From: Sphingomonas albertensis
GTDB taxonomy: Bacteria > Pseudomonadota > Alphaproteobacteria > Sphingomonadales > Sphingomonadaceae
Direction of reading: 5' to 3'
Assembly: GCF_014358075.1 (NCBI RefSeq)
Contig: NZ_JACONT010000017.1
Location: 1 to 64,000, forward strand
DNA length: 64,000 bases
Shown: positions 42,914 to 52,196 of the stretch, one piece after another
Position numbering within the stretch: the stretch's first letter is position 1
How the letters are laid out: the number at the start of each line of letters is the position of its first letter
Made by a program: the position numbers and the translations under genes
Notes under the pieces: generated by a model
What the model saw: the letters and a program-made list of their open reading frames with translations, nothing else
What the model was told of the DNA's origin: nothing
Databases searched by the model: none

Positions 42914-43905
42914 TCGCCCGGGTGTCTGTCCGCACGATCGGGATCCTGCCGATCCTCGCGGCGCTCCTAACGCCGGCGATGGTGGCCACGCCGGTCACCC
43001 CCGCCTTCGCGTCCGCCGCGGCCGTGGGCGGACAGGCACCCGGCTACTACAGGATGCACATCGGCCGCTTCGAAGTGACCGCCCTGCTCGACGGGACGCA
43101 TCCGTTCCCGGCCGAGAAGCTGGCGGTCGGTGCGAAGCCCGGGCAGGTCAACGAGCTGCTCGGCCGACAGGACCTCAGTTCACCGTTCGAAGGGATGATC
43201 AACGCGTTCCTGGTCAACATGGGCGACAAGCTCGTCCTGATCGATACGGGCGCCGGCAACCTCTACGGCAAGGACGGCGGCGGCCTCGTTGCTGCCATCA
43301 AGGCGGCCGGTTACACACCAGATGAGGTCGACGACATCTTCATCACCCATCTGCACGAGGACCACGCAGGGGGCCTCATGATCGACGGCAAACCGGTATT
43401 CGCCAACGCGGTCGTCCACGTTTCGAAGCTGGATTCCGACTTCTGGCTCGACAACGCCAACCAGGCGAAGGTCGGCGCCCTCCTCAAACCGTTCTTCCCG
43501 GCCATCCAGAAGGTCGTCGCGCCATACGTCGTCGCCGGCCGCTTCAAGCCATACGCGGACGACACGCCGCTGCTTCCCGGCCTCACGGCCATCGCTGCGC
43601 CGGGGCATACTCCGGGGCACCACTACTACCTTCTCGAGGACGGCGGTCAGGCGATGCTGTTCTGGGGCGACACCGTCCACATGCTGCCGGTCCAGGTTCC
43701 CGATCCGAAGATCGCGATCGAGTACGACTGGAACGTCCCGCTCGCGATCAAGGCTCGCGAGACGGCGCTCGCATTGGCGTCCAGCAAGGGCTGGTGGGTG
43801 GCCGGCGCGCACATATCCTTCCCCGGCATCGGTCATGTCCGGACCGCGGGCGGAGGCGCGGGCGAATACCGGTGGATACCGGCCAACTACACCTTGAACC
43901 GCTGA
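42910..43905 (+). CDS. secreted metallo-beta-lactamase-fold hydrolase
   Basis: A 331-aa MBL-fold enzyme with a signal peptide (ILPILAALLTPAMVATPV...). LVLIDTGAGN, FITHLHEDHAGGLM (the HxHxDH zinc site), APGHTPGHHYYLL and FWGDTVHMLPVQ are the usual metal ligands. The TGAG and GxTPG pattern fits N-acyl-homoserine-lactonase or sulfohydrolase-like members, but substrate is not determined. The start is GTG 42910, overlapping the hydrolase stop by four bases (GTGA), so translation is coupled. Confidence 0.88.
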   Translation: MIARVSVRTIGILPILAALLTPAMVATPVTPAFASAAAVGGQAPGYYRMHIGRFEVTALLDGTHPFPAEKLAVGAKPGQVNELLGRQDLSSPFEGMINAFLVNMGDKLVLIDTGAGNLYGKDGGGLVAAIKAAGYTPDEVDDIFITHLHEDHAGGLMIDGKPVFANAVVHVSKLDSDFWLDNANQAKVGALLKPFFPAIQKVVAPYVVAGRFKPYADDTPLLPGLTAIAAPGHTPGHHYYLLEDGGQAMLFWGDTVHMLPVQVPDPKIAIEYDWNVPLAIKARETALALASSKGWWVAGAHISFPGIGHVRTAGGGAGEYRWIPANYTLNR

Positions 43906-43972
43906 GGAGCGTTGCCGGCTTCCGTGTCCGATGCAGGACCGAAAGTCGGCTGCCAGCCGAGGGAGAGACCCG

Positions 43973-44128
43973 ATGAATACGGAAACCATCAGACTGCTCG
44001 AAACGATGCGCCGGTTGTTGGCGGACACGCTGAGCCAGGCGGACTCGATCGGCGAGCACGTCATCGCGGCCAACGTCTCGATGGCCCTCGAACTGACGAC
44101 GGCTCGTCTTAGCGACAAGTCCATCTGA
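43973..44128 (+). CDS. small helical protein, 51 aa
   Basis: A 51-aa protein, soluble and helical (TIRLLETMRRLLADTLSQAD, VIAANVSMALELTTARL). I know no family. GAGGGAGAG before the ATG supports the start. It lies between the MBL gene and a luciferase-like flavoprotein gene, both on the same strand, and could be a small partner or a translated leader. Confidence is limited by length. Confidence 0.55.
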   Translation: MNTETIRLLETMRRLLADTLSQADSIGEHVIAANVSMALELTTARLSDKSI

Positions 44129-44194
44129 CGCGGACGTGGGCATCCGCTCCGTACTGTGCATCGGGTGGTTCGAACGGAAAAGACAGGACGTGAC

Positions 44195-45211
44195 ATGAAG
44201 AAGATCGGATTCCTCTCGTTCGGCCATTGGTCCCCTTCGCCGCAGTCCGCGACGAGATCGGCGGGCGACACGCTTCTCCATTCCATCGATCTGGCGGTGG
44301 CCGCCGAGGATCTGGGCGCCGACGGCGCCTACTTCAGGGTCCATCATTTCACCCGGCAGCTTGCTTCACCCTTCCCCCTGCTGGCGGCGGTGGGTGCGAG
44401 GACGAAGAGCATCGAGATCGGCACCGGCGTGATCGACATGCGGTACGAGAACCCCTTCTACATGGTCGAGGATGCCGGCGCGGCCGATCTGATCAGCGGC
44501 GGCCGGCTGCAGCTCGGCATCAGCCGGGGATCGCCGGAGCAGGTCGTCGAGGGCTGGCGCCACTTCGGCTATGCTCCCACGGAAGGGCAGACCGATGCGG
44601 ACATGGGCCGTGCTCATGCGGAGGTCTTCCTCGACCTCCTGAAGGGCGAGGGCTTCGCACGGCCGAGCCCTCGTCCGATGTTTCCCAATCCGCCGGGTCT
44701 GCTTCGTCTTGAGCCGCATGCCGACGGTCTGCGCAGGCGCATCTGGTGGGGCTCCGCCTCGAACGCGACCGCGCTCTGGGCGGCGGAGCAGGGAATGAAC
44801 CTCCAGAGTTCCACGCTGAAGGCCGACGAGACCGGAGAGCCGTTCCATGTCCAGCAGGCCGATCAGATCCGTCGCTACCGACGCGCTTGGGGCGAAGCCG
44901 GACATGCATGGCAGCCACGGGTCTCGGTATCGCGGTCCATCTTCCCCCTGATGGACGACAGGGACCGATCATACTTTGGACAGGGGGACGCCGGCGATCA
45001 GAGAGGCGTCATCGACGACATGCGTGCCATCTTCGGGCGCTCCTACGCCGCGGCTCCGGAGGCGCTCATCGAGGAGTTGCGGGCGGACGAGGCGATCGCC
45101 GAGGCCGACACGCTCTTGCTGACCGTGCCCAATCAACTGGGCGTGGACTACTGCGCCCACGTGATCGAGGCCGTCCTGCACGACATCGCGCCGGCGCTCG
45201 GATGGCGTTGA
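44195..45211 (+). CDS. LLM-class flavin-dependent oxidoreductase
   Basis: A 338-aa bacterial-luciferase-like monooxygenase that uses FMNH2 supplied by a reductase. IGFLSFGHWSP opens the barrel; GADGAYFRVHHF, TKSIEIGTGVIDMRYENPFYM and GRLQLGISRGSPEQVVEGW are the typical strands and flavin-binding residues. IWWGSASNATALWAAEQGMN follows. Length is normal. The start is ATG 44195, where similarity begins. An OYE-family gene follows after ~55 bases on the same strand, so the two flavoproteins may serve one pathway; the substrate is unknown. Confidence 0.88.
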   Translation: MKKIGFLSFGHWSPSPQSATRSAGDTLLHSIDLAVAAEDLGADGAYFRVHHFTRQLASPFPLLAAVGARTKSIEIGTGVIDMRYENPFYMVEDAGAADLISGGRLQLGISRGSPEQVVEGWRHFGYAPTEGQTDADMGRAHAEVFLDLLKGEGFARPSPRPMFPNPPGLLRLEPHADGLRRRIWWGSASNATALWAAEQGMNLQSSTLKADETGEPFHVQQADQIRRYRRAWGEAGHAWQPRVSVSRSIFPLMDDRDRSYFGQGDAGDQRGVIDDMRAIFGRSYAAAPEALIEELRADEAIAEADTLLLTVPNQLGVDYCAHVIEAVLHDIAPALGWR

Positions 45212-45266
45212 GCGCCGCCGGAACCGACCGAACCAGTTCGACCCGATAGAGACGTTAGGATCATCC

Positions 45267-46391
45267 GTGGCAAAGCGATTCCAACCCCTGTCCGTCGGCG
45301 GACTTCGTCTGCCGAACAGGATCGTGATCGCACCGATGTGCCAGTATTCGGCGGTAGATGGCCGGATGACCGATTGGCACACGATCCATCTTGGAGGGCT
45401 CGCCCTTTCGGGCGCAGGCCTGCTCACGATCGAAGCCACGGCCGTCGAGCCTGCTGGGCGGATAAGCTACGCCGACGTCGGACTCTGGGACGACGCCACC
45501 GAAGCCGCGATGGCGCGCACGCTCGAGAGCGTTCGCAAGTGGTCGAACATGCCCATCTCGATCCAGTTGTCCCACGCCGGACGGAAGGCTTCGACGGAAG
45601 TGCCCTGGAAGGGCGGCGGGCAGATTCCGGCCGACTGGATCAATGGCTGGCAGACGCTGGCACCGTCGCCATTGCCTCTGGATGCTCGGAGGGATGCTCC
45701 GCTCGAACTTGATCACAGGGCCATGAGACGAATCCTCGGCGGGTTCGTCGACGCGGCACGGCGAGCCGCGAGGCTGGGGCTCGACGCGGTTCAACTTCAT
45801 GCGGCGCACGGCTATCTGCTGCATCAGTTCCTGTCTCCGCTGTCCAACCACCGCACCGACGAATACGGTGGCGACCTAGCCAACCGGATGAAATTCCCCC
45901 TCGACGTCTTCGACGCCGTGCGGGACGCCTTTCCGAGCGACAGACCGGTAACCGTGCGCATCTCCGGCTCGGATTGGGTCGAAGGGGGTTGGGACATCGA
46001 GCAGACCGTCGCCTTCGCCAAGGCGCTGGAGAGGCGGGGATGCGACGCCGTCCACATATCGAGCGGCGGGCTCGATCCTCGCCAGCAGATCCCCCTCGGA
46101 CCGAACTACCAGGTGCCGTTCGCACGAGCCGCGAAGGAGGCCGTCGTATCGATGCCCGTGGTCGCCGTGGGCCTGATCACCGAGTTCGAACAGGCGGAAG
46201 CGATCATCGGAACCGGTGACGCGGACATGGTCGCGCTGGCGCGTGCGATGCTCTACGATCCGCGCTGGCCATGGCACGCGGCGGCCCATCTGGGCGCGAG
46301 CGTGAAGGCGCCCGATCAGTATCTTCGGTGCCAGCCGCGCCAATACCGCGATCTCTTCCAGACGGCGGAGGAGGCCGACTCGAAACCCTGA
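45267..46391 (+). CDS. Old Yellow Enzyme family oxidoreductase (YqjM-like)
   Basis: A 374-aa FMN ene-reductase of the thermophilic-like/YqjM class. IVIAPMCQYSAVDGRMTDWH carries the class Cys in CQYSA; QLSHAGRKAST holds the His/Asn-type substrate ligands, HAAHGYLLHQFLSPLSNHRTDEYGG is an OYE hallmark, and GGLITEFEQAE-like VVAVGLITEFEQAEAII binds FMN phosphate. It reduces activated C=C bonds with NADPH. Start is GTG 45267 with AGGA seven bases upstream. It follows the LLM gene and is convergent with the sulfite-oxidase-like gene. Confidence 0.92.
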   Translation: MAKRFQPLSVGGLRLPNRIVIAPMCQYSAVDGRMTDWHTIHLGGLALSGAGLLTIEATAVEPAGRISYADVGLWDDATEAAMARTLESVRKWSNMPISIQLSHAGRKASTEVPWKGGGQIPADWINGWQTLAPSPLPLDARRDAPLELDHRAMRRILGGFVDAARRAARLGLDAVQLHAAHGYLLHQFLSPLSNHRTDEYGGDLANRMKFPLDVFDAVRDAFPSDRPVTVRISGSDWVEGGWDIEQTVAFAKALERRGCDAVHISSGGLDPRQQIPLGPNYQVPFARAAKEAVVSMPVVAVGLITEFEQAEAIIGTGDADMVALARAMLYDPRWPWHAAAHLGASVKAPDQYLRCQPRQYRDLFQTAEEADSKP

Positions 46392-46484
46392 AGCCGGCGG
46401 CTCGCATCTGAAGCGACTGCGCGCCTGAGGTACGCACTTTTGGAGCCGCCGATCTCTGAAGGCGCCAGGGAGTAAGCAGGTTCG

Positions 46485-47147
46485 TCAGCGGTATCGTTCC
46501 TCGGCCCAGGGATCGCCGCGGTTGTGATAGCCCCTCGTCTCCCAATACCCGGGCTCGTCCTCGGTCACGTAGCGTATCGAACGAAGCCATTTGGCGCTCT
46601 TCCAGAGATAGAGATGGGGAACGACCGCGCGAACCGGCCCGCCATGTTCACGCGTGAGCAGGTCGCCGGCCCAGGAATGCGCGAGCATCGCCTGATGGTG
46701 GGCGAAGTCGGGTAGCGTGAGGTTCGTCGTGTAGCCGTCGCTGGAGCCGAGCACGACGTGGGTCCGGTCCGAAAGCGGCGGAAAGGCCGCGAGCAGCGTG
46801 GTCGTCGCGACGCCTTGCCATTCGTTGTCGTACCGCGACCATGCCGTGACGCAGTGGATGTCCGAACGCATGTCCGTTTGGGGAAGATCCAGAAAGGCGT
46901 GCCAAGCAAGGTTCACCCGGCCCTGCGAGCACCCCTCGATGCTGAGCGCCCAGTCCTCATGCCGAATGGCGGGTTCCACGCCGAGATCGAGCACGGGCCA
47001 TTTCGTCGTCAGGTGCTGCCCCGGCGGCAGTCGTTCGACGCGTTGCGCCGGCGTCGGCGGCTTCGAGGACGGATGCGACTTCGCGCGATCAATCTTGCGG
47101 AGGGTGAACCCGCTTTCCGGCGGGGTGGCTTCGGGTTCGTCTTCCAT
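46485..47147 (-). CDS. sulfite-oxidase-like molybdopterin protein
   Basis: A 220-aa single-domain oxidoreductase of the sulfite oxidase/MsrP fold. HCVTAWSRYDNEW carries the Cys that ligates molybdenum; THVVLGSSDGYTTNLTL, LLTREHGGPVRAVVPHLYLWKSAKW and GYWETRGYHNRGDPWAEE match the family C-terminus. No Tat signal is visible, so it may act in the cytoplasm. The ATG at 47147 follows CGGAGGTTGC. It is divergent from the carboxymuconolactone-decarboxylase-like gene and convergent with the OYE gene. The substrate is unknown. Confidence 0.85.
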   Translation of the reverse strand: MEDEPEATPPESGFTLRKIDRAKSHPSSKPPTPAQRVERLPPGQHLTTKWPVLDLGVEPAIRHEDWALSIEGCSQGRVNLAWHAFLDLPQTDMRSDIHCVTAWSRYDNEWQGVATTTLLAAFPPLSDRTHVVLGSSDGYTTNLTLPDFAHHQAMLAHSWAGDLLTREHGGPVRAVVPHLYLWKSAKWLRSIRYVTEDEPGYWETRGYHNRGDPWAEERYR

Positions 47148-47290
47148 GCAACCTCCGTGCTGTTGGCGAGTAGCCTCCGCTTGCACGAAACCGACGCCGT
47201 ATGTTCGAACCTGACGCAATGCGATCCTCGCGGGTTGCCGTGTCCGGTCGGGGTCCTAAGTCTCGACCCGACCTGCATGAGGAGTCTAGA

Positions 47291-47857
47291 ATGCGTCTGC
47301 CCCCAATAGCTCCGTCGGATCTCACCGATGCACAACGCCCCCTGTTCGATCAGATGGCCGCTGGCGTGTCGGCGAAGTTCCAGGACTTCACGACGACGCG
47401 CGACGACGGCGCCATGCTCGGTCCATGGAACGCTTGGCTTCACGATCCCGAACTCGGCGCTGCATTCTGGGGATCTACGCAGGCCTTGACGAAGGCGAAG
47501 CGCATTCCCGACGCCGCGCGGCAGGTGGCGATCATCGCGACAGGCGCGCATTTCGGCGCCGCGTATGAGATCTACGCCCATTCCGCCGTCGCGCGGGCCA
47601 AGCATGCGATGACGGATCGCCGCATCGCGGCGCTTGCTGCAGGCGAACGTCCGGACGATCTCGACGACGACGAGGCGACCGCGCATGACGTTGCGAAGGG
47701 GTTGCTCCGCGGCGGCCCCCTTCCCGCTCCGCTCTACGATCGCGCCATCGCCCGCTTCGGTCAGGCCGGAACGAACGAGTTGATCTACCTGGTCGGTCAC
47801 TACTGCTTCGTATCGATGACCTTGAACGGCTTCGACGTCCCGGTGCCGCAGGACTAG
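47291..47857 (+). CDS. carboxymuconolactone decarboxylase-like protein
   Basis: A 188-aa helical protein of the CMD/AhpD superfamily. GPWNAWLHDPELGAAFWGST, RQVAIIATGAHFGAAYEIYAH and NELIYLVGHYCFVSMTLNGFDVP match the fold. The family redox CxxC is missing; the active site has Glu and His (YEIYAH), as in CMD-like proteins that are not peroxidases. The start is ATG 47291 after AATGAGGAGTCTAGA-like sequence with GAGGAG upstream. Aromatic or lactone metabolism is possible but not shown by neighbours. Confidence 0.85.
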   Translation: MRLPPIAPSDLTDAQRPLFDQMAAGVSAKFQDFTTTRDDGAMLGPWNAWLHDPELGAAFWGSTQALTKAKRIPDAARQVAIIATGAHFGAAYEIYAHSAVARAKHAMTDRRIAALAAGERPDDLDDDEATAHDVAKGLLRGGPLPAPLYDRAIARFGQAGTNELIYLVGHYCFVSMTLNGFDVPVPQD

Positions 47858-48000
47858 GGCCGGCCGCAGCTGAGAATGCCCACGGTGGAACGGATCGGAT
47901 GCCGCTTTCGGGACCCGGGCAAAGGTTAGGTTCGGATCATCCAAGCCTCCGGTAGGCTGACGCCGTACCCTCCAAGCCGTTGGACAGTGGGGTGCGTTGA

Positions 48001-49116
48001 ATGGGATCGTCTTCGACCGGCACGTCTTCGGCAATCACGCATGCGGATGCACCGGTCGAGCGTCCTCGCTTCGCATGGTTCTCGAGCGAGCGTGTCATCG
48101 GCGTAGCAGTCTTCCTGCTGGCGGCCGCCGTCCTCATCGTGTGCATCCAGAACTGGAATCGCTGGATCGGTGCGGTACGCCACCAGAGCACGGATGACGC
48201 GTATCTCACTACGGATCTCACGCCGCTGAGCGCCCGCGTATCGGGCTACGTCCGCGCCGTGCCCGTTCAGGACTTCCAGACGGTGCGGCGCGGGCAGTTG
48301 CTCGTGCAGATCGACGACGACGACTACAGGGCCGCCGCGGCACAGGCGGCTGCGAACGTGGCTGTCGCAGAGGCGGCTGTCGCCAACCTCAAAGCCGAGC
48401 AGGGCCTTCAGAAAGCGAACATAGTGGCCGCCGGCGCCACCGTCGCGGCCTCCCTGGCGACGTCCAGGCGCGCGGATCGCGCAGCGACGCGTCAGCATGT
48501 GCTGCTAGCCGGCGGAGCGGGTTCCGAGGACCAGGTCGAGGCGGCCGATGCGCAGGCGACGGTCACTGCGGCGGACCTCGATCGGGATCATGCGAACCGG
48601 GGCGCGGCGACGGAGCGGATGAAGGTTCTCGCATCTCAGGTGAACCAGGCTCGGGCTTCGGTCGCCGCAGCCAGGGCTGCCGCCCGGATCGCCGACATAA
48701 GCCTGCGTCACACGCGCATCCTTGCCCCTGGGGACGGAGTCGTCGGGCAGCGGCAGGTGCATCCCGGGCAGTTCCTCGCGATCGGCGAGCAGGTCCTCGC
48801 GTTCGCGCCGCTTCCGCGCATCTGGGTCATCGCCAACTTCAAGGAGACGCAGATGGCGCACGTCTTCGTCGGGCAGCGAACCAAGGTCACCGTCGACGCC
48901 CTTCCCGACAGGATCTTCTCGGGCCGCGTCGTCGGATATGCACCCGCATCCGGCGCACAGTTCTCGCTCCTGCCAGCCGACAACGCGACCGGCAACTTCA
49001 CGAAGATCGTGCAGAGGATCGCGGTGAAGATAACCCTCGACGTCGACAGCGGAACGCTTGCCCGCCTGCGACCGGGAATGTCGGCGAACGCCGTCATCGA
49101 CACGGGCATCCGTTGA
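48001..49116 (+). CDS. EmrA-like membrane fusion protein
   Basis: A 371-aa periplasmic adaptor of a tripartite efflux pump. One N-terminal membrane helix (VIGVAVFLLAAAVLIVCIQ) is followed by STDDAYLTTDLTPLSARVSGYV, the biotinyl-lipoyl half-motif; a long coiled-coil (~100-215, rich in Ala) and a second lipoyl/beta part (TRILAPGDGVVGQRQVHPGQF). VIANFKETQMAHVFVGQ is typical EmrA. Its stop overlaps the ATG of the MFS pump (TGATG). It links the pump to the outer membrane channel encoded downstream. Confidence 0.92.
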   Translation: MGSSSTGTSSAITHADAPVERPRFAWFSSERVIGVAVFLLAAAVLIVCIQNWNRWIGAVRHQSTDDAYLTTDLTPLSARVSGYVRAVPVQDFQTVRRGQLLVQIDDDDYRAAAAQAAANVAVAEAAVANLKAEQGLQKANIVAAGATVAASLATSRRADRAATRQHVLLAGGAGSEDQVEAADAQATVTAADLDRDHANRGAATERMKVLASQVNQARASVAAARAAARIADISLRHTRILAPGDGVVGQRQVHPGQFLAIGEQVLAFAPLPRIWVIANFKETQMAHVFVGQRTKVTVDALPDRIFSGRVVGYAPASGAQFSLLPADNATGNFTKIVQRIAVKITLDVDSGTLARLRPGMSANAVIDTGIR

Positions 49117-50708
49117 TGGCGGCGACGGCGCCCGCGCCCGTGGAGCTCGTCGCTCCGAGGCCGTCCTGGCGTGCGTGGGTCGCGGTCGGCGCGGTGCTCT
49201 TCGGCGCCTTCATCTCCACGTTGACGGGGCGGCTGTCGAGCTTCGGACTCGCAGACATCCGCGGCGCTCTCCACGCCGGCTTCGACGAAGGGGCTTGGAT
49301 CACGACGGCGCAGACCGTCGGCCAGATGCTGGTGACGCCCGTGGCGGTCTGGGCCAGCGGCGTATACGGAGCCAAGAGGGTCCTCACATGGGGTGCAGTC
49401 CAGTTCACCCTCGTGTCCGGCCTCCTGCCCTTCTGCACATCCATCGAGCCGTTCCTGGCTCTGCAGTTCCTGTCGGGCATCGGCTCGGGAACCTTCATAC
49501 CGCTGACGCTGGGCGTGGTCCTGCGCTCTCTGCCGCAACGGATGTGGGCCTACGGGATCGCCGTCTACGGCCTCAACCTCGAGCTTTCGCTCAACATCTC
49601 CGCATCGTTGGAGGCATGGTACGTCGACAACTGGGACTGGCGGTTCATATTCTGGCAGAACGTTCCCTTGGGCATCGCCATGCTAGCGTGTCTTCACGTC
49701 GGGTTCGGTGCGCAGGTCGCGCCGAAGCGGTGGTCGTGGCCGAAGCCCTTCGGCGTCCTTACCGTCGGCCTCGGCCTGGCGCTCGTGTATGCCGGCCTGG
49801 ATCAGGGAAACCGGCTGGATTGGTTCGGGTCGGGCATAGTGGCGGGGCTGCTTCTGGCAGGCGCCATCCTTCTCGCGGGAGCGCTGCTGCTCGGCCTCCT
49901 TCACCCCAGCGCATGGTTCGACCTCGCCGCGGCCATCCGCTGGCCGATGCCGCTCCTCCTTCTCAACATCTGCGTCCTGAGGCTCACGATCCTTTCGACC
50001 GCTTACCTCATCCCGCAGTTCCTGGTCACGGTGCGCGGCTTTCGGACATTCGAGGTCGGGCAGGCCCTTCTCTGGATTGCCGGTCCGCAGCTGATCACGG
50101 CTCCGATCGTGGCCGTGCTCCTCCTCCGACTGCAATCCCGATGGATCGCATGCGCGGGTCTCGTTGCGATCGCCGGGGCGTGTTTCATCGTGGCGCACGG
50201 CATGACCCCGCAATGGGGTCCGGAGCAGTTCCTGCCGACGCAGCTGCTCCAGGCGCTTGGCCAATCCCTGGCGCTCAGCGGCATCGTGTACACGGGCCTC
50301 CACTACATGAAGCCGGACGCGGCTCCGACGTTCGGCGCGATGCTGCAGACCGCGCGGCTTCTGGGCGGCGAGGCCGGCCTCGCGTTCGTCGTCACGTTCG
50401 TCCGTCAGCGCGAGCAGCATGCGTCCGCCACGATCGGTCAGCATGTCGCGGTCGGCGATGCAGCGGTCTCGCAGCGCCTTTCGGAGTACGGCTCGTTGCT
50501 GGCAGGCCATGATCCTTCCGGAACGACGGGGGCTCGTTCCCTGGCGCTTCTCGCGCGGTCCGTCAGGCAGGCCGCGGACACGCAGTCGGTCATAGACGGG
50601 TTTCTCGTCATAGGGCTGATCGCGTTCCTCGCACTGGTCCTGATGATAGTGCTCGGCACCGCCCCCTCGGCGGCCGAGCCGGCAGGGACGGTTCCTCATG
50701 GGAAGTAG
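49116..50708 (+). CDS. EmrB-like MFS efflux pump
   Basis: A 530-aa inner-membrane transporter of the DHA2 14-TM class. GAFISTLTGRLSSFGLADIRGALH stands where EmrB has its TM1 signature, and GQMLVTPVAVWASGVYGAKRVL, LQFLSGIGSGTFIPLTLGVVL and DWRFIFWQNVPLGIA follow. It acts with the EmrA-like adaptor and the OprM-like channel to export hydrophobic toxicants in one step. ATG 49116 overlaps the adaptor stop; a TTG at 49113 is an alternative. The final ~11 bases overlap the OMF gene, so translation of the three genes is coupled. Confidence 0.92.
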   Translation: MAATAPAPVELVAPRPSWRAWVAVGAVLFGAFISTLTGRLSSFGLADIRGALHAGFDEGAWITTAQTVGQMLVTPVAVWASGVYGAKRVLTWGAVQFTLVSGLLPFCTSIEPFLALQFLSGIGSGTFIPLTLGVVLRSLPQRMWAYGIAVYGLNLELSLNISASLEAWYVDNWDWRFIFWQNVPLGIAMLACLHVGFGAQVAPKRWSWPKPFGVLTVGLGLALVYAGLDQGNRLDWFGSGIVAGLLLAGAILLAGALLLGLLHPSAWFDLAAAIRWPMPLLLLNICVLRLTILSTAYLIPQFLVTVRGFRTFEVGQALLWIAGPQLITAPIVAVLLLRLQSRWIACAGLVAIAGACFIVAHGMTPQWGPEQFLPTQLLQALGQSLALSGIVYTGLHYMKPDAAPTFGAMLQTARLLGGEAGLAFVVTFVRQREQHASATIGQHVAVGDAAVSQRLSEYGSLLAGHDPSGTTGARSLALLARSVRQAADTQSVIDGFLVIGLIAFLALVLMIVLGTAPSAAEPAGTVPHGK

Positions 50709-52137
50709 AGTGATCGTCGCCATCGGGTCCGTCGTCGTCGCGACGATGGCCGGTTGCGCCGCGGGTCCGGACTATCGTCCGTCGGTTCCTCCGCTGACGG
50801 CATCCGGCGCCTTCGCCTACGTACCGCCGGCAGCAGAAGGCGCTAACGACCTGCCCACGTCGTGGTGGCGGCTCTACGACGATCCGGTCCTGAACGGCCT
50901 CGTGGAGCGCGCGCTCCTCGCGAATGCGGATGTCCGAGTGGCCCAGGCGAACCTCGACGCCGCCCGTGCTTCACTCAGGGGCGTGCGCACCACACGCCTG
51001 CCCGCAACCCTCTCGGATGGCGGCGCGACGTACGGACGATCGTCCACGACGACGCAGATAGCCGACTCCGAAGGCCGGACCGCGCCTGATCGAACGATCG
51101 ACACCTTCGGCGGATCGATCAGCTACGAACTGGACCTCTTCGGCCGGAACAGACGGTCGATCGAGGCCGCCTCCGCGGACGTGGGGGTGTCGGAGGCGGA
51201 GCGGGACGCGGCCCGCGTAGTGGTCGCCGCTGAAACCACCCGGGCATACGTGTCGGCCTGCTCGACCGCCCATCAGGGCCTGGTCGCGAAACGCACCGCC
51301 TCGGTCGCGGCCGAGGAGCGCGACGTCGTCGGACGGCAGTTCGCGGCCGGCGGGGCCACCCGGTTCGACCTTGCCCGCACCGACACGCTCTACGCGCAGA
51401 CCTTGGCGGACATTCCCGGGCTCGAGGGAGAGCACCGCGCAGCGCTGTTCGCATTGGCCGCCATGCTGGGCGTCGGACCGGGCCAGGTCCCGGCAGCGGC
51501 GGCGGAATGCGCCGTGCAACCGGCAATCGGCCGCCCGGTCCCCGTAGGCGACGGTGCGGCTCTGATCCGTCGGAGGCCGGACATACGGGCCGCCGAGCGG
51601 AACGTCGCGGCCGCCAGCGCTCGCATCGGCGTTGCGCAGGCCGATCTGTATCCCAGCATCTCGTTGTTCGGCTCGGCGTCGACGTCGGCGCCGGACCTCG
51701 GCGGGCTCGGAACCCGGCCGTCGACGTCGTTCGGCTTGGGGCCGCTGATCTCGTGGTCGTTCCCCAACGTAGCGGCGGCCCGAGCACGCATCGCAGCGGC
51801 GAAGGCTACGGATCGAGTCGCGATCGCTCGTTTCGACGGGGCGGTGCTGACTGCGCTGAAGGAGGTCGAACAATCGCTTGCGCGCTATTCGGCCGCCCTC
51901 GACCGGACGCGTCATCTGGAAGTCGCAGCAGCCAACGCCGAGGTCGCGCTGGACCTGGCGCGGATGAGCCTGGCTGCAGGATCGATCAGCCGGCTGGACA
52001 TGCTCGAGGCCGAGCGGACGCACGTGGGCGCGCAGGCGTCGCTGGCCGCTGCCGAAGCGCAGCGCGGAGACACGCTGGTCACTGTGTTCAAGGCGCTTGG
52101 CGGCGGGTGGCAGACCGATCGACAGCCTGCCGACTGA
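50698..52137 (+). CDS. OprM/NodT-type outer membrane efflux lipoprotein
   Basis: A 479-aa outer membrane factor. VVVATMAGCAAGPDY is a lipobox, so the protein is a lipoprotein. PTSWWRLYDDPVLNGLVERAL, DVRVAQANLDAARASLRG and SYELDLFGRNRRSIEAA, repeated in similar form in the second half (RRPDIRAAERNVAAASARIG), are the TolC-like duplicated helices. SISRLDMLEAERTHVGAQ closes the family pattern. It completes the EmrAB-like tripartite pump. A strong hairpin overlaps its stop codon. Confidence 0.93.
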   Translation: MGSRVIVAIGSVVVATMAGCAAGPDYRPSVPPLTASGAFAYVPPAAEGANDLPTSWWRLYDDPVLNGLVERALLANADVRVAQANLDAARASLRGVRTTRLPATLSDGGATYGRSSTTTQIADSEGRTAPDRTIDTFGGSISYELDLFGRNRRSIEAASADVGVSEAERDAARVVVAAETTRAYVSACSTAHQGLVAKRTASVAAEERDVVGRQFAAGGATRFDLARTDTLYAQTLADIPGLEGEHRAALFALAAMLGVGPGQVPAAAAECAVQPAIGRPVPVGDGAALIRRRPDIRAAERNVAAASARIGVAQADLYPSISLFGSASTSAPDLGGLGTRPSTSFGLGPLISWSFPNVAAARARIAAAKATDRVAIARFDGAVLTALKEVEQSLARYSAALDRTRHLEVAAANAEVALDLARMSLAAGSISRLDMLEAERTHVGAQASLAAAEAQRGDTLVTVFKALGGGWQTDRQPAD

Positions 52138-52162
52138 GCCCCGCGGCAATGCTGCGGGGCTC
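52136..52162. terminator. bidirectional hairpin after the efflux operon
   Basis: GAGCCCCGC pairs perfectly with GCGGGGCTC over 9 bp with a 9-base loop. The arm begins inside the stop of the efflux operon. It lies 35 bases from the end of the convergent cioB-like gene, so it may serve both directions. Confidence 0.75.
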
Positions 52163-52196
52163 CGCCACCATCGATGAAGTACCGACGGAGCGCTCT

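Noticed and set aside
42910..43905. Calling the MBL enzyme an AHL lactonase
   Set aside because: The HxHxDH site is shared by many families, and the signal peptide and neighbours do not prove a quorum-quenching role.
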